This document shows, in pieces, positions 29,401-44,400 of a stretch of 64,000 bases of DNA. This DNA is from Chionis minor. Taxonomy: Eukaryota; Chordata; Aves; Charadriiformes; Chionididae. Each line of letters begins with the position of its first letter. Position 1 is the stretch's first letter. The stretch is from NCBI GenBank assembly GCA_013398295.1, contig VZSF01005563.1, forward strand, positions 381,655 to 445,654, read 5' to 3'. The position numbers and the translations under genes were made by a program. A model generated the notes under the pieces. It saw nothing but the letters and a program-made list of their open reading frames with translations, did no database searches and was not told the DNA's origin.

Positions 29401-32400
29401 TCATTGCACCTTTTCCTTTGATAATAAAGTTGACATAAAACTATAAATTACAAAACAAAAATGTATTCAACATATTCCTGTATTTTTCCTCAAGATTCTC
29501 CCTTACTTTTTCAAAAGCAGCTGAAAAGATATGTTCAAATAAGATTATTTTTATCTTCCAAATAATCTGGATTGATAAATTGACCAAAAAATATATAAAA
29601 CCAATTCAGATGTCTGAAAAAAATAAAATTGCCCTGAACATAATACAACACAAAAAGAAAGTTTCCCTGTATTACTTACCTTGCAAATAGTTAACACATA
29701 CAGTTTTTATGAAAAATGCAGGCCATGTAAAAATCTTACTATAAATATTTCTCTCTCAAAGTATTACGTTCCTACAAAGCAGATTTTTATCTTATTTTCT
29801 GTGGATTTGACAATAACCTTTACTATTATATTATCGCATTTCTTTTAATTCCAAATTTTACAGAACAGTACTAGCATACTGAGTATTAACTGCCACAATT
29901 AAGATCCAACATTAAGATCTTTCCAAATTTTAAACCCACAAAAAGTTGGTTTAGAAACATCTGCTAGCACACCCAATTATTTATTATTAACCAGTGAGCA
30001 CTGCTCATAATGATAAGACGGTACTAATTAATAAATATACATACAACAGTTCTTACCATAGAAGGAAATTATCATGGTCTATCATACACTCTTAAAATGC
30101 AAAAGCTTTTTGGCAAAAGACACACCTTGAGAAGTCCCATGCCCAATCAGCAGCCAGACTTGCCTAGGAGACAGCAGCTGATGAATCACAGTGATGATAA
30201 CTAAACAGTGAGGGTTTTTTGATTTTTTTTTTCCTCCCCCTAAAACTAGGAGAAGCTGTATACTGTGTTGAGTGAACTTTTTCACACCTTATTTTTTATT
30301 ATTGTTATTACTTTTCTACTAGTGAAAAATGTACCAACTCTTTGCCAATGAGCCATTATGAAATACAGAAGTTCTTTTGGCTGAGAGTTTTGCAGGCCAT
30401 TTCTTAAAAAATATTTCTCACAAAAAATTTCTTCAAAAGAAGTTTACTTATAAACTGAAAGAAAAACTTTAAAAAAACCCCACCACAACACAATCCCCCC
30501 CAAACAACAACAAAATGGACATGTTTACATCAATGTGAAACTATGCACAAGCTCAAGACACCCTCCACCAGGCCAGAGCTCAATGCATTAATAGGGAGAG
30601 GTAAATTTACCCACTCCAGGTATCACATTGTATTTTATCATGTATTATTATTATTTGATTATAGAAGTCACCTAGGAGTTTTGATTAGGATCACTCTCCA
30701 CTCACCTGGGCTGTATATCTATCCGCCCTGAAAACATTTATGTTCTCAAAACCTAGATGTATAATTGCATCACTTTGCAATTATTTCTCCAAGTAATTTT
30801 TTTCTTCCATCACAGGTGTATTGATCCCAGCCAGAAGACCAGTGTATTGAGGAGTTCATGATCCGCGTAACGGGCACAGGCCAGTGCACACACAGCCTGG
30901 CTGTCGGACCTGTGCTCTGCGGCACGTTTCCCGTGCCTGCAGGACAAGCATAGCCAGCTCGAACAGAGGAGCCCACAGGCAGCTCCCACTTGCTACTGGC
31001 TGTGAGATCCCCTGGGTGTCCTTGTCTTTATCTAAAAGTGCAGCAAACAGTCCTCACGTGAACTGGCTTTCTGTTTGACAGTGGAAATAAGAACTAGAAT
31101 TGTTTTAAGAAAATTCTCTAAGAGCTCAAAAGACCAAAACATCAGCTGACCTCTCCATGGACAAGATCTGCCTGGCATGCCGAGGTCTGATCAAACAGTC
31201 GGATCTGTTTGATACCACACAAGCAGCATCTGGAAGGACATAAAGTTATCTACACTGTCCTTTTTCTTTACGGTGTTAGCGCAAATAAATGATAATTTAA
31301 GCAATACTTTACAGTCTGAGTGTCTTCCTTTCTGGGACCGTAACAAACCAGTATCTCCTGGTGCAATGTAACAGGTCACTAGACTGCTTTTAGGTATAAC
31401 CCCAAGGAAGAGAAGTATGATGTCAGGACTGTTAAAATCCGTAAGTTGAAAAGCATATTAAAGCTAAGCTACATATGGCTTGTAGGTGTAAATTCCCATG
31501 CTGGATATATGTCACACAAGGTCTGCCAGCACAGAGATTGTGAAACAATCTGAATTTCTGGTTTTATGAAGCAGCAAACTAGTACAGGCTGTTGAAGACT
31601 CATTCCATCGTGTTCTACTGTGAATTAGCTGCACGCTCACCCCAACCCCTGTTTTGCATTGCAGGAGTGATGACCCTGAAAGAACCACCTCAAACCAAAG
31701 CCACCCCCTACCAAAGTTTTATTAGCACCATCAACATTACTCTTTCACCATAGCCCAGGTCTTTATGTTTCTCCTGTGCCCCTTCTTTTGTTCACCTGGC
31801 CTTTCCACTGTACTCTCACATCTTCCATGGATTCCAGAGTAACTCCTCTGCCAGGTTCTGCTATCCCGTTTTAACTCAGTGTGTACATTACTTGTCTAGC
31901 CTGCCTGGAGATACCATTTCTCACACTTCCACCAAATGTTGTTTCACTTGTTTCTCATTCTGATTAGTAACATGAAACATACATGTATCTCTAGTAGATA
32001 ACTGTATTGTTGAAAAACAAGATGTCAGTCAAAAAGCATATGGCCTCTATGTAACAAATACCAAGTAGGTAGCAACTAATACCAAATACAAAAAGTGCCC
32101 ATTTTGTTTCCAAACTAGCCTTGAATAGCATTAGTACTTGAAGGTAAATTAAAAAGCCATATACCCATTTTTATATATACAATAGAATACCTTGTCATCA
32201 CAACACTAACAAAAGCAAGTGATAATTTTGTAGCAAGCTTAGTGAATAAAGGCCACTTGTATAAAAATCAGATTGAAATGTCCCTGAGCCTCTATCTGAG
32301 CCAAATCTCTGTAATTTTGGATGGGTGTTATATTTCTTTTGGCTTTTTCACACTGTTTCTCTCGATTCCACACCCTAGTGGTTGAAAACTCAAATACTAA

Positions 32401-35400
32401 AAAAAAAAAAATAGCAGTCATTACATTACATTACAACATTTACATTATTTCCACAGAGGATGACAGCAAAAAAGTAAGAGATCTTGTTATCAGTGATTCC
32501 TGTGATTTCTAGATATCACTGACTCTGGAAGATGCTTGTTTCGCTTTGTTGCAGAAATGACTGGTACCTATTGCTAATTTGCATAAACCAAGATAAACTT
32601 ATATAAGTGTATATCACAGTTCTGAACACAGGAAATGAAATTTTTGGGTTGTTAAGTCAATGCTTACTGCCTGCCAGCATTTTGGAAATAAAAGTAAAAA
32701 CCCCTAAACGAACAAAGGACATTATTTTACTCCAGTGCTAGAACTGAGGAAAATTCACCACTGATTTAGAGTGGTGGCAGAGCTAACTCCGCACATTCAT
32801 CACAAAGAAGCCTTTGTGTCTGCACAGAAGAGCATTTGGTGTGTAGCTTTTTTGTTTCTTCATACTCTAACTTCTGTAGCGTGATAAGTTGCATTAACCT
32901 CAATGACTAGTTTTATGAGACAAAAATTGGAAAGAATAATATGGAACAATGATTACAGAATCACAGAATGTTAAGGGTTGGAAGGGACCTCTAGAGAGCA
33001 CCTGGTCCAACCCCCCTGCCAGATTAAGCAAGGATTAGCTATAAAAATCAGTTGCTAGTTCCATGTTGTTCTACTACGGCTGTTCAAACAGAGAAGAAAG
33101 TTTTACTGATAGATTACAGAAATGCAGAATCTGAGTTCAGTGTTCTGGTTTTAAGCTAACCCTAAAATTGCAGTATGGCATTCACTTATCCAATATCTAA
33201 ATGACTTAAAACCCACATTTACTGTGTTTACAGATACAAAGCATGTTTTTTTAAATCTGTCAGTCTTGAAGCACTGATCAAACTATAATATTCTTTACCA
33301 TAATATACCAGTATACAATGCAGCTGCCTATGTACATACTCATTCCAATAAAGATTCTCAAGAGCAAATTTTGATTTAGTTGGTGTTTGGGGAACTTTGC
33401 TGTTTTTACTTTCATCAGAAACATCTGTTATCTTCCATACATGGAAAATTAAATCTTGCAACTGTAATACAAGTTAACCAGATTTCAAATTGGCCAGTAC
33501 AAGATGGTAAATCTTCCCTAAATAATGATCATAATGTATTGTAACCAGCAATAAATTTGGCAGATCTACAGTTCTGAAAATATCAGTCAAACTACATTAT
33601 ATAATCACCTTCATTATACAATTTTCTGGATGGAAAATGAGAAAAAGAAAGATAGAGTAGAACTCCAGACAGGGAACTCGGAGCTGACCTGGCTCTGCTC
33701 GTGACTGGCAGATGTATTTGACCGAGTCACTTAACCACGTCTACCTACCACTGGAATTCTACAATCTATCCTGTTTTACAAAACCATTTGATGTTATTAC
33801 ATTGGATTTTAAAAAGGCTAGAAATTACTAAGAAAGTCACAACTGAAGTATACATTCCACATAACTGCTATGCTATTTCTAATATTCATAATCCCAATGA
33901 CATTGTTTTCCAGCTGTGCACAAACTTCCAATTCCTCTTCTGTTTGCCTCCCATACTGCAAACACTCATGTACAGGCACTTCAGATGGCTGCCCTGCTGT
34001 GCTGCTTTCACAGAAGAAGAGTGGGCTCCTCCCCCAACATGACACCTCTTCACTGATCCCATGTCATCACTTCTTTTTAGATGATGATGACCCTTCCTCA
34101 GGACATATACTGTCCTATCCAAACCTCTTCTGCTCACTGAAAGGACTGACGAGACATCTGGACCCCTGTAACCTTCACCCTCAGCCCCAGAGCTTCACAG
34201 TCCCTCCTGATACGTCCTTGGTGCCCACACAGATGCACAGCAAGGGCCAAAAGTCTAAGGACCAGACAAGCCTTGACAGTCTGCAGTATCCTGGATCCAA
34301 GCCCCAGTACTGAGCAAACATTCCAACACATCCCATCAGGGTAGCAGAGAGGTGTTTCAATGCCACACAAATGGGAATCTCCAGTACCTATTAGCTGTCT
34401 TTTACTCTTCTTGCTGATGCTTGGTTCAGGCTCAGCTGGCTCTGATGTCTCCCCTGATGGTCTCTGTTCATCCTCAGCTCTTCCCAGGGCACCACACTCG
34501 TTCTGCGATTGCAGCTCTACAGGCAGAGAACGAGCCTTGTTTTCTGATGCCAGAAATAACAAGGCTCCAGACCTCTCCATCTTGGGACTGATTTCCTGTT
34601 GATCTCTTCTTTCTTACCTGATGGTACAAAGCCTGCTCACCTCTCACAGTCCCTTTTCCTCAGCCAGCTCCTTAGCCAGAGCCCATCTCCCACAAGGTGG
34701 CCACCTCACCCCCATGCCCAGGGAGAAGCACCAGACACCTCGACACTCCCTGAACAGTCCCTCTGAGTAGGGCCGTCAATTTAGGTATGCCTCTTAATAG
34801 GAATTATTCTGTGTCAGAAAATTAATTCCTGCTATACGGTCACTCAATGTCATATTCGCTTATGCTAAATCTCAAAAGGCTGATGTCCTATGGTATATGT
34901 CATGCATGGGGTCAAGGTACCAGGTAAAAGAAATTGGGAACCTTCCAAATAACAGTGAGCACAACCACCTTGTTTATAATAATGCCACTGGAGGGATACA
35001 GAAGTTTCCAATTTTCCTAGCAAAACCAGATCCATCCTATCAGTATTCAAAATCATGCAACAACTGTTTTTTAATACCTCCCACATACACCTAAAGCCAA
35101 GGGTTTAGGGGTGGAAATCTGATTGGGTTTCACTCTTAGGATTTTTACATTTAATATATGTACTCTCCAGTATGATAGAATTTGTTGTTACAGAATTTTT
35201 GATCACTGCATACCTCTAGGCTCTACAAACTGGAAATATGATAGAAAATTGACAAGATATTTTATTTAATCGTAAAAATATATATTCACATAAGATTTTG
35301 TAATAAATTATTTTGGAAATAAAGAAAAAAAAGGCAGACATGCCCTTTTCACATGAAGAGCTGCTGTGTTCTTTATATTCAGGTCACGGCAACAACTAGA

Positions 35401-38400
35401 ACTAAGCATTTGGCTGGCAGCCTTTAATTTAATTCTGTTAAAGTGAATTTCCTCACATTTTCATCAGAGAAGAATTTAAAGCAGATTGCAACCCAAACAG
35501 AATCAAAATCACAGCTTCCCCACCTGCCTATTGTCAGCAATAACCAACATAGCAAATAATATCTGGTTATCTTAAAAAAAAAACAAAAGAGACAACATTA
35601 AAAACATTAGTTTTGGAAAAAACACATATAATATGGTAAACACATTTCACCCTATACATCATTTTTTTTCCTAATCCATGGAGAAAACACCTAGCTGTCA
35701 TACAACTGTAAATTCTAAACAAGAATTTTTGACAATGTTGTGGATAATAATTTAAAAAATTTGAAAATTATATTTCAGAGTTAACCCATACGGTGCACAT
35801 CACCCACTTGTGAATCTGAAACTCCTTTGTTCCCATTTACTCTTCCTCCAAAGTATCAAAAAGGTGTACCATTCCTCTGCATCAAAGTATCACCCCTGTC
35901 ATTACACTGACCACAGACCCACTTCTGCTTCATACCATTCGTCGCATCCATATCTAGCCTATACGTAACCACCTGCGTCTGTTTGCCCCTACGACACAAG
36001 ATTCAGTCTGCCCCTGTGCTTCTCTGACCTACACTCTAATATCAAAAAAAAAATCTGAAGTCTTCTCCAACTGCTTACTATAAAAGTAATTGCAGATTTC
36101 TACCTGCATGAAAGAGAATTTCACAAGAAGTAAATCTGAAGTTTCTGTAACTCCTGTAAAATGGGATGAGCTTTGTTTCACACTTGGCAGATAGTATGCA
36201 GGGACGCAAGAGGCCTACGACAGTGGCGGTGTCCTGTTAGCCATGTCTTTCGGTTCAAAGGAGCTGCAGTATTCACAGATAACTTCTTTGTAGCACAGGT
36301 GCTTCATCATCTTCCCTGCCCACTGCGTGTGCGTGAACCACGAGCTGCTGAGCATCTTCTCTGCACAACTGTGCCTGTGCAGGGTCAGGTGCTCAGTCAC
36401 ACTCCCTTCACACTCGCCAAGAGGGAGTAAAAGAGTGAGAAAGATGGGTTAGAAGACTATGGGTACTGACTGAAAAGTTAGACAATTCCACAGAAATATT
36501 ATGGAGCTAAAATTCTGCAGAACCCTGTGCTGGATAATCACCCTCACTTTACCTACAAGAAAATGCGAATGGCTTGCCAAGCCATGCTGAATACCAAGGT
36601 AAATACAGGGTTAGAATTTGGGAACTCCTGGCACCCAGTCCATTACTTCATATTGGACACTGTGTTTAGCTACAAAAATCAAATTCATAAATTATGATAC
36701 AGCTCCATTAAGCGAGTATTCAAGTAGATAAAGCAAATTTACAAATAAACCTTTAAAATACAATCCATGTTTGTTGGTTCTAAAAATCCACAGAGGGATA
36801 ATTTTGCTGAAAATTTCCAGTACAGTAAAATCAACATACATTTGAAATACATCTAGTAAAAACTTGTTGGGGGAGGGAGGACATGAGCGTATATATAATT
36901 CTGGGCTAGATTCCTAGCTTGTGTAATATTTGTAATTAAAAGACTGACAAAAGGACACAATTTTTAAATAGTATTTTTTCTGCGATTAGATCAGATCTGC
37001 TTGGTAAGCCTTTTGCAGACATGGCACTGACTACACACAAGCAACTTTAGGGACACACTTACTACCCAGTGATGATCTAACAGTTGATAGGACACTCTGA
37101 CCCCACAATAACTTTTAGCTGTCGTGAAAAATAGTCCACACAGAACTAGTGCCACACTCTGGGAAATTTAAAAAGAGCAATAAATGCCATAATATTAACT
37201 ATCCCTCATCAAAGAGAAAAAAGTCTGCAGCTATTTCTCTTCCTATTCAGAGGGAGTCCCAATCAATGCAGATTAAAAGCTTTTTCCCCTGAATGAAAGG
37301 TAATGACAACACTTAAAGGCTGGATTTATTAACGAGGGACACCTTCAAAGGAAAGGTTGGCAAAAGTCACCTGCATTTTCTCTGTTAAAGTGAGCATCGT
37401 GCCAACTCTGTCCATTACAAAAAGGGAGGCACTCTGAGCCAAATTATACTAACATTGATATAGCCTTGAAATAACTCCACTGTCTTGGTTTTATTAGTTC
37501 AGAGTCGGAATGATTCAAACAAAAGCAGAAGTTAACCCCATGTTTTTACTTACAAAACCTTCCTTTTATCTGCACTGAAGCAGACGACCGCAGTGCACCC
37601 ACTGCTTAAACACCACACATCATTCCCAGAGCATGTGGGTGAGGAGAGGAGGCAAATACGCCATTTGAGCAGTGCTGGAGTAGATAAGGATGGAGTTTTT
37701 TAGATTGTTTCAGGTTCATTATCCTTTAATTGTATATTCAGATTCTTGCTTTTAATCTGCATACTTGACGATGAGCAAAATGTATATATTAATAATCTCA
37801 AAGTACTAAACTTTAGCACCTATGCTAGAGGAACATGTCCTACTCCACTCCGTTATTTCGGAAGTCTAGAGAGCAAATCTGTAGACCTGCTGTTGGTTTT
37901 CTAATATTTGTTTTCTAAGTAAACTCTGGCAGAGGCAGCGTAATCTTTATCAGTGTCTCAGGTTTATCTGGACAATACAACTACTTCATTCTTAACTGAG
38001 TAACTTAACCAAGTAACTGAGCTGAGGAAGCAACTGAATAAACAGGCAACAGGAGAACTCTGTCACCCAGCAGCATTTGGTAAACCCGTACAAAGGAGAA
38101 GGGAAATTTTCTGAAAAGCAGCTAAGCTATCTGGGTAGACTCAGATGTCTTTTGCCATTTGGGTTTGATATGGAAAGTGACGAACAAAAAAGGTACATAA
38201 TAATAAGGCATTTTCCAGAGGAAGTTTCATCTCAAAATTTTGAAGTTACCTTGCAGATTACTAACTTGCACAATAACACGTGGAATAAGAAAGCATCTAC
38301 TGTCTATACTTTACAAAAAGGAAAATGGGTTGAACTGCCTAACAGTCACAGAGCATGGCAGTAGCACAGCTGGAATAAGAATCCAGAAGTTCAGGATTAA

Positions 38401-41400
38401 ATCACTAGACCACAGACACATACTTTTTCTTCTGAACTGCATAGGATCAGCTCAGCTATAGTGTCATCTGAAAAGCTTTAAAAGGAACAACTCAACTGTG
38501 TAAATACTTGTTGGCTTGATGTAATTTAAAAAAAATAAAAGCCCAGATAGGTACACCTAGATGTCAAAATGTAAGACAAGACAAGAACAAAAGTTTGTGC
38601 TGTCAACTTTGTCTTTGATAATTGTTAAGTTAAGGATGCAGTCTTTAAGACAGCTTTGGCCCCTAAGGTAAACTGAGGTGTATTCCCCATAAATTTGAGG
38701 ATTAAAACTTGAGACAAAAATAGGTGTTGCTTATCACTTTGTTTGCTCTGAAAATTACAAATAACGTAAAAAGATATTAGATAAAATTTCAGAGTACCAA
38801 AGAGAGACAACCTTAAGATGAAGAAGAACAAATGCTTACAGAAAAATAAGGCGAACGAAATCGTGTGTTTAGGATGTCACACCAACACACAAAAAGTGGA
38901 ACAAAACAAAAAAAAAAAAAAAAAGAGCTGCAACACAACCAGAAATCCCAACACATATCAAGGTAGTTCTAGTTAAGAAAATTTATTCAAAGTGCATCAC
39001 AGATGAGTACTTTGCACAGAATAACACCTGAGGAAAGTAGACAAAAGGACACTGAAAAGAGCTGCATGACAAGTGGTTTGAGAAGTGACAAACTTGGGCT
39101 TATTACCAAACCTGAAACGTTAATAAAAAGAAAAAGAACATCTTTTCAGAATAACATAGAGAGGCTCTCCTTTGGCAACAGAAATGCACAAAAAGTTAAG
39201 CTTCTGAAATGCAGTGAAATATGAGTGACTGTAGCTAATTCTCACTGCGTTAAACTACGGAACACAGACAGAAAATTTCAAAGTAGAAAAGGCCCACCAA
39301 GCAAGCAAGAAATAATTCTGTAAAGCAAATTCCCACTGGAAAACAAGCATAGAATTATGAAAAACACTCATAAAATGTGATTTTAAGAATAACAAAAAGG
39401 AGGCTTTTAAATAATAGCTTTATATAGTGAAAGGGAGGCATCACTTCGGACTTTTTTGAAGGATGTTTGACACCAACCTTATGCATTTCTGAAACAGAAT
39501 TTGATACCCCTGATGAAAAAATGGATCCAATTAACAATAGAAAATGTTGGAATTGTCTTGAAACAGACTCCCAGCTCTCCAGAAGTCAGGTGTCCACTTT
39601 GGCAAGAGGCAGTAGCTGGGACTTCTCCAAAAGTCCTGTCGCAGTGCTCAGAGAGATTCCACATGACTCTGCTTGGGTTTTGTATTAATAGGGAGCACTC
39701 TTGAAGTAAATGTTTGTCAAGCATTTGCAACTTCAATCCTCCAGAAAAAAAAAAAAAAAAAAATCTGTATGTGTGATTACTGAGATTGATTTCTGGAAGT
39801 GTTGATCTCCTGCAAGGTGCTAATGCTCCAATTATTTTCAGTGAAATCAATCTCTAGCAATATCACAAAGAACGTCAGTAGGAATTAAGGATGAAAAGCA
39901 CCTTGTAGTCACGATTTTCGTCCTTATGTGATATGAAGAAAGCACTCTTGACCATGACTGCAGTAATCTGCATTTATTAAAAACATTCCTTTGGCCATCA
40001 GTCTGTACCATTGCAGTGAATGGCCTCCAAATGTACATGTTCAGGAAGCAGGAAAAACATGGGGAAAAACTCTCACAAAACCGAAGTCACTATAGACACT
40101 CGGTTTTATGGACTTTGCTTTCTGAAAAAAATATGACAATAAATGTAGAAATAAAATAATGGCAATAAAAAAATAATAAGGAATTAGTAACAAATGTGTG
40201 GTACATAAATACATTACTTAATGAAACTATAAATATGAATGATGAAAATATAAATACCTTTTTTGCATTTATTCCAAATAAGGAACCTGAGCAAGTAAGA
40301 ATGAACTGCAAGTGACACAATTCAGCCAGTTCCTAGGCTCTTCCACCAACTTCATCATCACAGAAAAAAATGACAAAGATCCACTGACTGTACATCAGGT
40401 ATTCAAAAATTATTATTAAAACATTTCTTATGCAACATGAGGAAAAGGATTCAAACTTTTCCATCAAAAGTCTGTATTCATCTCAGACAGCTCTGCAGCA
40501 GCTGCTCTGTTAATAGAGCTATATAGAATTAACATTGTCTGTAGAATTAACATTGTAGTCCCTTGTAGGAGTGGTTTGATATGATTGATAATGTTCCCCC
40601 AACTCCTCAAGACTCTGCCCTTGGGAATTACTCCTACCTATCCAAATATACTGGAGAGGACAGAACACGTATCAGTCCAACAACGGCCATAAATAAGGTC
40701 ATTGGAAGAGGTTCTTAACAGTGGTCTTCCTGCTGGCAGCCTGACAAACAAAGAGGGGTAATTCTCCAGCGCCCTGATAGTCACATGGAGATTACAGCCC
40801 TCACTGAGGAAAAGGCAGAGCTACAGAAGTATCTAAAATGTGAAGCATTTATCTTCGTGTTAAGAAAATAAATAAATAATCAAAATTTAAACTACTGACA
40901 GAAACTCTCCCTGAAAGAGTTATTTTCAGTATCCTCAGGCCCTGTGCATCCCAGCATTTTCACCACCAGTTTGAAGAGTGCTTTCTCTTGCTGCACTATA
41001 CAGATGAATCATTATAGCAGTAGTGCTGTACTAATCCCCACTTCAAGGGAGAGAAACAAAAGAACCCAAAATGTACAGGTTGTGCAAGGGTCCCCTTTAA
41101 GTAATCTATACATGACAACCTCTTTGTCTGCAGCCTTCTATGACCTCTTGCTCTCAACAAATACCTTTACTATAAAGGTTCTTACAGAAATATGATGGTA
41201 CTCCCAACAAACTTCTGTGGAAGATCAGATTGCCTTTTTAATAAATTCACTGAAGCACAAACCTTACCAAAATTAATTATATATACAGTACATTGTGCTT
41301 TTTTCCCCCCTAATAACAAAAGTTAATACTGAAACCCAAGTTATAAGAAGTCTCTCAAACAACACTTCCCTGTCATAATTAATTTCTAGGGCTATTTTTT

Positions 41401-44400
41401 AATCAATGGAAGAGTACTATGGGACGGTGCTATTTTTGGCCTGCCATTGACGCACTTGTTGTCTTGTGTCAAGGTATTCCTACATCAGTTTCTCTTCCTA
41501 TTTCAGATTAGCAAAATGCCACCTAGCCAAGTTCAGCAAAACACTTCTAAGTGCCAATAATTAAAACCAGCACAACTGTACTCCAAGAAACTTATACTCC
41601 CTGAAACAGAACTTAAAGTTGAAGAGGAGCCAAGATGAAAGCCAGCTTGCAACAGAAATGGACTTCAGACAGTCCCAGAAGAGGGAAAGTCCAAAGGACA
41701 GATCCAGATTCAGGTGCCGGCAAAGGTTAATCTGATCTGTTGTTTTTACCTACCATACCACATGTTGTTAGTTCAGGAACCAAGAGCTGTCCTGTTTCTC
41801 ATGCAGGAGCTCCATCTGCTGCCCAAAAGGAAAGGTGGACTTTGCATTGAGACTAGATTTACAGAATAAAAAAGAAATCTGACTTGAATAACTTGAAGTA
41901 CCTCTGGAAAATTTCCAAACGCTTCCCCCAGTAAGTCCTCCTGCATGAACGGAACCCACAGCCAACCTTTACCTACCAGTGTAAACCAACTAACCAAAAT
42001 GAAAATATGAGAGGAAATAACAATCATATGAGCATCAGGATTCTGCACTTGAACACCTTCAGAACTCCAATTCTTCACTATTTGCAGTCATTTAGTGCTC
42101 TGCTGTCCAAAGGTACCGTGTCACCAAATCACATCCGTGAGGTACCGACACTCACTTCACCCCACAAAAAATGTGCCCAGGTGTTCACAAACTACAAGAT
42201 GCTTATGGGGATTAGTTAGTTACAAGTGGTTTATCTGAGTTGCACAAACATAAATTGAAGCTCATTATTCTGAAGATCAACTCTGTTTTTAAAAACAAAA
42301 GTTCCGTTTCTTTTATGCAGTGCAGAGCCTTGAGGACTCAAACTTTCCACCCTTTGCATTCCTTTACCAGGAGCACTATGAAGAGTTCTGTCCATAACAG
42401 AACAGTTGTGGCAAGACCGCAATGACCCAGAGCTTGTAAATTCAATCCAACCTGCTCTGAATCTTGTACAACTCGGTGATTCTCAGTCTGTGTTTACAAC
42501 TGCTCTGGCTCGACAAGAGTTTGTTAGCTTGGGGGTGTACCTCCGATACGGTACGTGCTGTAACTAATGAACCCTTCCAGTACCCACCCCCACCACCCCA
42601 GTTTCTGGGCAGCATTGCAGGAGCTATTTAATAATCAGCCAGCTCATGAGCTTTGGCTCACGGCTGGCCACAGGCGCCCTAGCTGACTTCACGGGAATCA
42701 CGGGGCGTACTACCCTTGTGCCTTCATTACCTGAGTCACCTTGGTTATTCATTACACTCGGTATCTCAGCCCTTGATGCAATGCTGGTGGATTGTGTATC
42801 CTAAGCAGCTTATTTTATATGGATTTGATTATCCTCCTGGTTCCTCAGATTTTAGGGTGCACTTATTTTCATGTTTTTCTCCACTGTTATGGAGAATACT
42901 TTTAAATTATCATCAAGTGAAACATTGGATTCTCACAAAACCATTTTCCTGCATAACCTAGGTCGTCGCACTACAGACCGGATCTGCTTCCTGGTCTGCC
43001 CGCTCCGGCTCCAGCTCACTCCACTGAGCCTCACAGCACGACCCGGTGCCTGGTAGCCCTGTGCCCCCTCCCCGAGCCTGGCCGGGGCGGCTGTGGGAGA
43101 GCCGAGCTGGGGAGCCACCCCAGCAGCAGAAAGCCATAGGCTTTGCCTGGGCTTAGAATTAGGATTTGAGGAGCTTTAAAGAAGGCATAACCTCATACTC
43201 TTGTCTTTTGGGGTTTCTAATATGCCTACTCTTAATTTAAAAAAAATTAACATCAAAGAGTTGTTTCAGACCACAATTGCAGCTTTTAAGAGAAAAAAAA
43301 CTTCTTTTACTAAATCCACCATGGGTTTTACTGTGATTTTAGAACAGATATAGTTCAGTCATTGCTCCCTTTAATGGATTTAGTAATAGACATTCCCAGT
43401 ATTTGGAACAATGATCCAAGTATACTGTAATGTTTTCACCCGCATTGAAAATACTGTCATGTAACAGAATATTATTTCCCTAATTTATTTTCTTTTTTCT
43501 TCTTTCCATTATATGAGGAGGTTTTTAATGTCACTAATTTCCAGGTGGGATTCCCACATCCTGTTTCTCTACCTGTTGACTCACAATTAAGTTGCTGCAG
43601 CATCAAGCAGAGATTGCACGGACACGTTTTTACTGGGCACCTATGCCTTGTCTTTCCGATTCCCACATGGTATTTTTGTTGTCTCGCGTGGCACTGGAAA
43701 GCCAGCAAAACACTGCAGCGTGTGGGACGCCCAGTAAACATAACCACAGTTTTCTGAGTTCCTTTAATTCAGATGCTCCTGTTTAAAACACACACCCCAC
43801 CCCCCCCGCCACGTTTAGACTGTCTCTAAAGACCTACAATGCTGGAAATCACCAATGTTAAAATAACTTGGTTCCAAATAACTTTGGAACTGACTCAGTG
43901 CAGTTGCCAGATCCCTAATGCTAGTCTGAAAGGGTTTTTGTCTGAAATGTTCATGTTTACTCCAGAACCAGAGTGCTGTTACAAGCACGTTATCAATAAT
44001 TGCAATATGAGAAATGTTCGTATTTGTTAAAGCAAAATCATTTGATCTAATTCATCAACGTATCACCTTCATCTGTGTAAAAAAGCCCAATCCTAGAAAA
44101 ACTTCCTTATGCAAATTTATGGATGTTTGGAGGAACAGTTCCCCAGTATAAGGCAATTATGGAATATAATTATACTCCCCCAAACACAAGGATTAATATT
44201 GAAAACGCCCGAGTGGGTTGACGACAAATATTTTATCCTGATTACTGACGAACTCTAAAAGCCCCCGCTCTTTCACAAGAGGTAAGGACGCAGCCCTCTG
44301 GCGAGCGCTGAACAGCAGCCTGCGGGCCGCGGCCGGGCGCGTAGCGGCGGCCCCAGACCCGTTTGAGCGGCGTCTTGTCAGACTCACCCTCTTCACCCCG

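Larger units (their letters stand above)
5901..44387 (-). other. Long (about 38.5 kb) intron or upstream region
   Basis: No convincing protein-coding exon was found on either strand between the SAM exons and the CpG island. Contents that could be recognised are listed separately: CR1 copies at 10.6-11.0 kb and 13.5-15.2 kb, small CR1 fragments near 18.5, 21.4 and 33.0 kb, MIR-like relics near 33.7, 36.6 and 38.4 kb, and A/C-rich or poly-A tracts. Other places look merely GC-richer (20.45-20.68, 30.84-31.02 and 42.96-43.12 kb). The rest is unique AT-rich DNA with nothing recognisable. Whether it is one intron depends on the link between 44388 and 5900. Confidence 0.5.

Noticed and set aside
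34388..34595. A spliced coding exon of the minus-strand gene (ATG at 34580)
   Set aside because: The acceptor lacks a pyrimidine tract, and the end phase (1) does not fit the SAM exon at 5900. Kept only as an unexplained block.
38077..38364. A 95-codon plus-strand frame beginning MVNPYKGEG
   Set aside because: No recognised domain or splice support, and its end overlaps a MIR-like relic. Probably chance.
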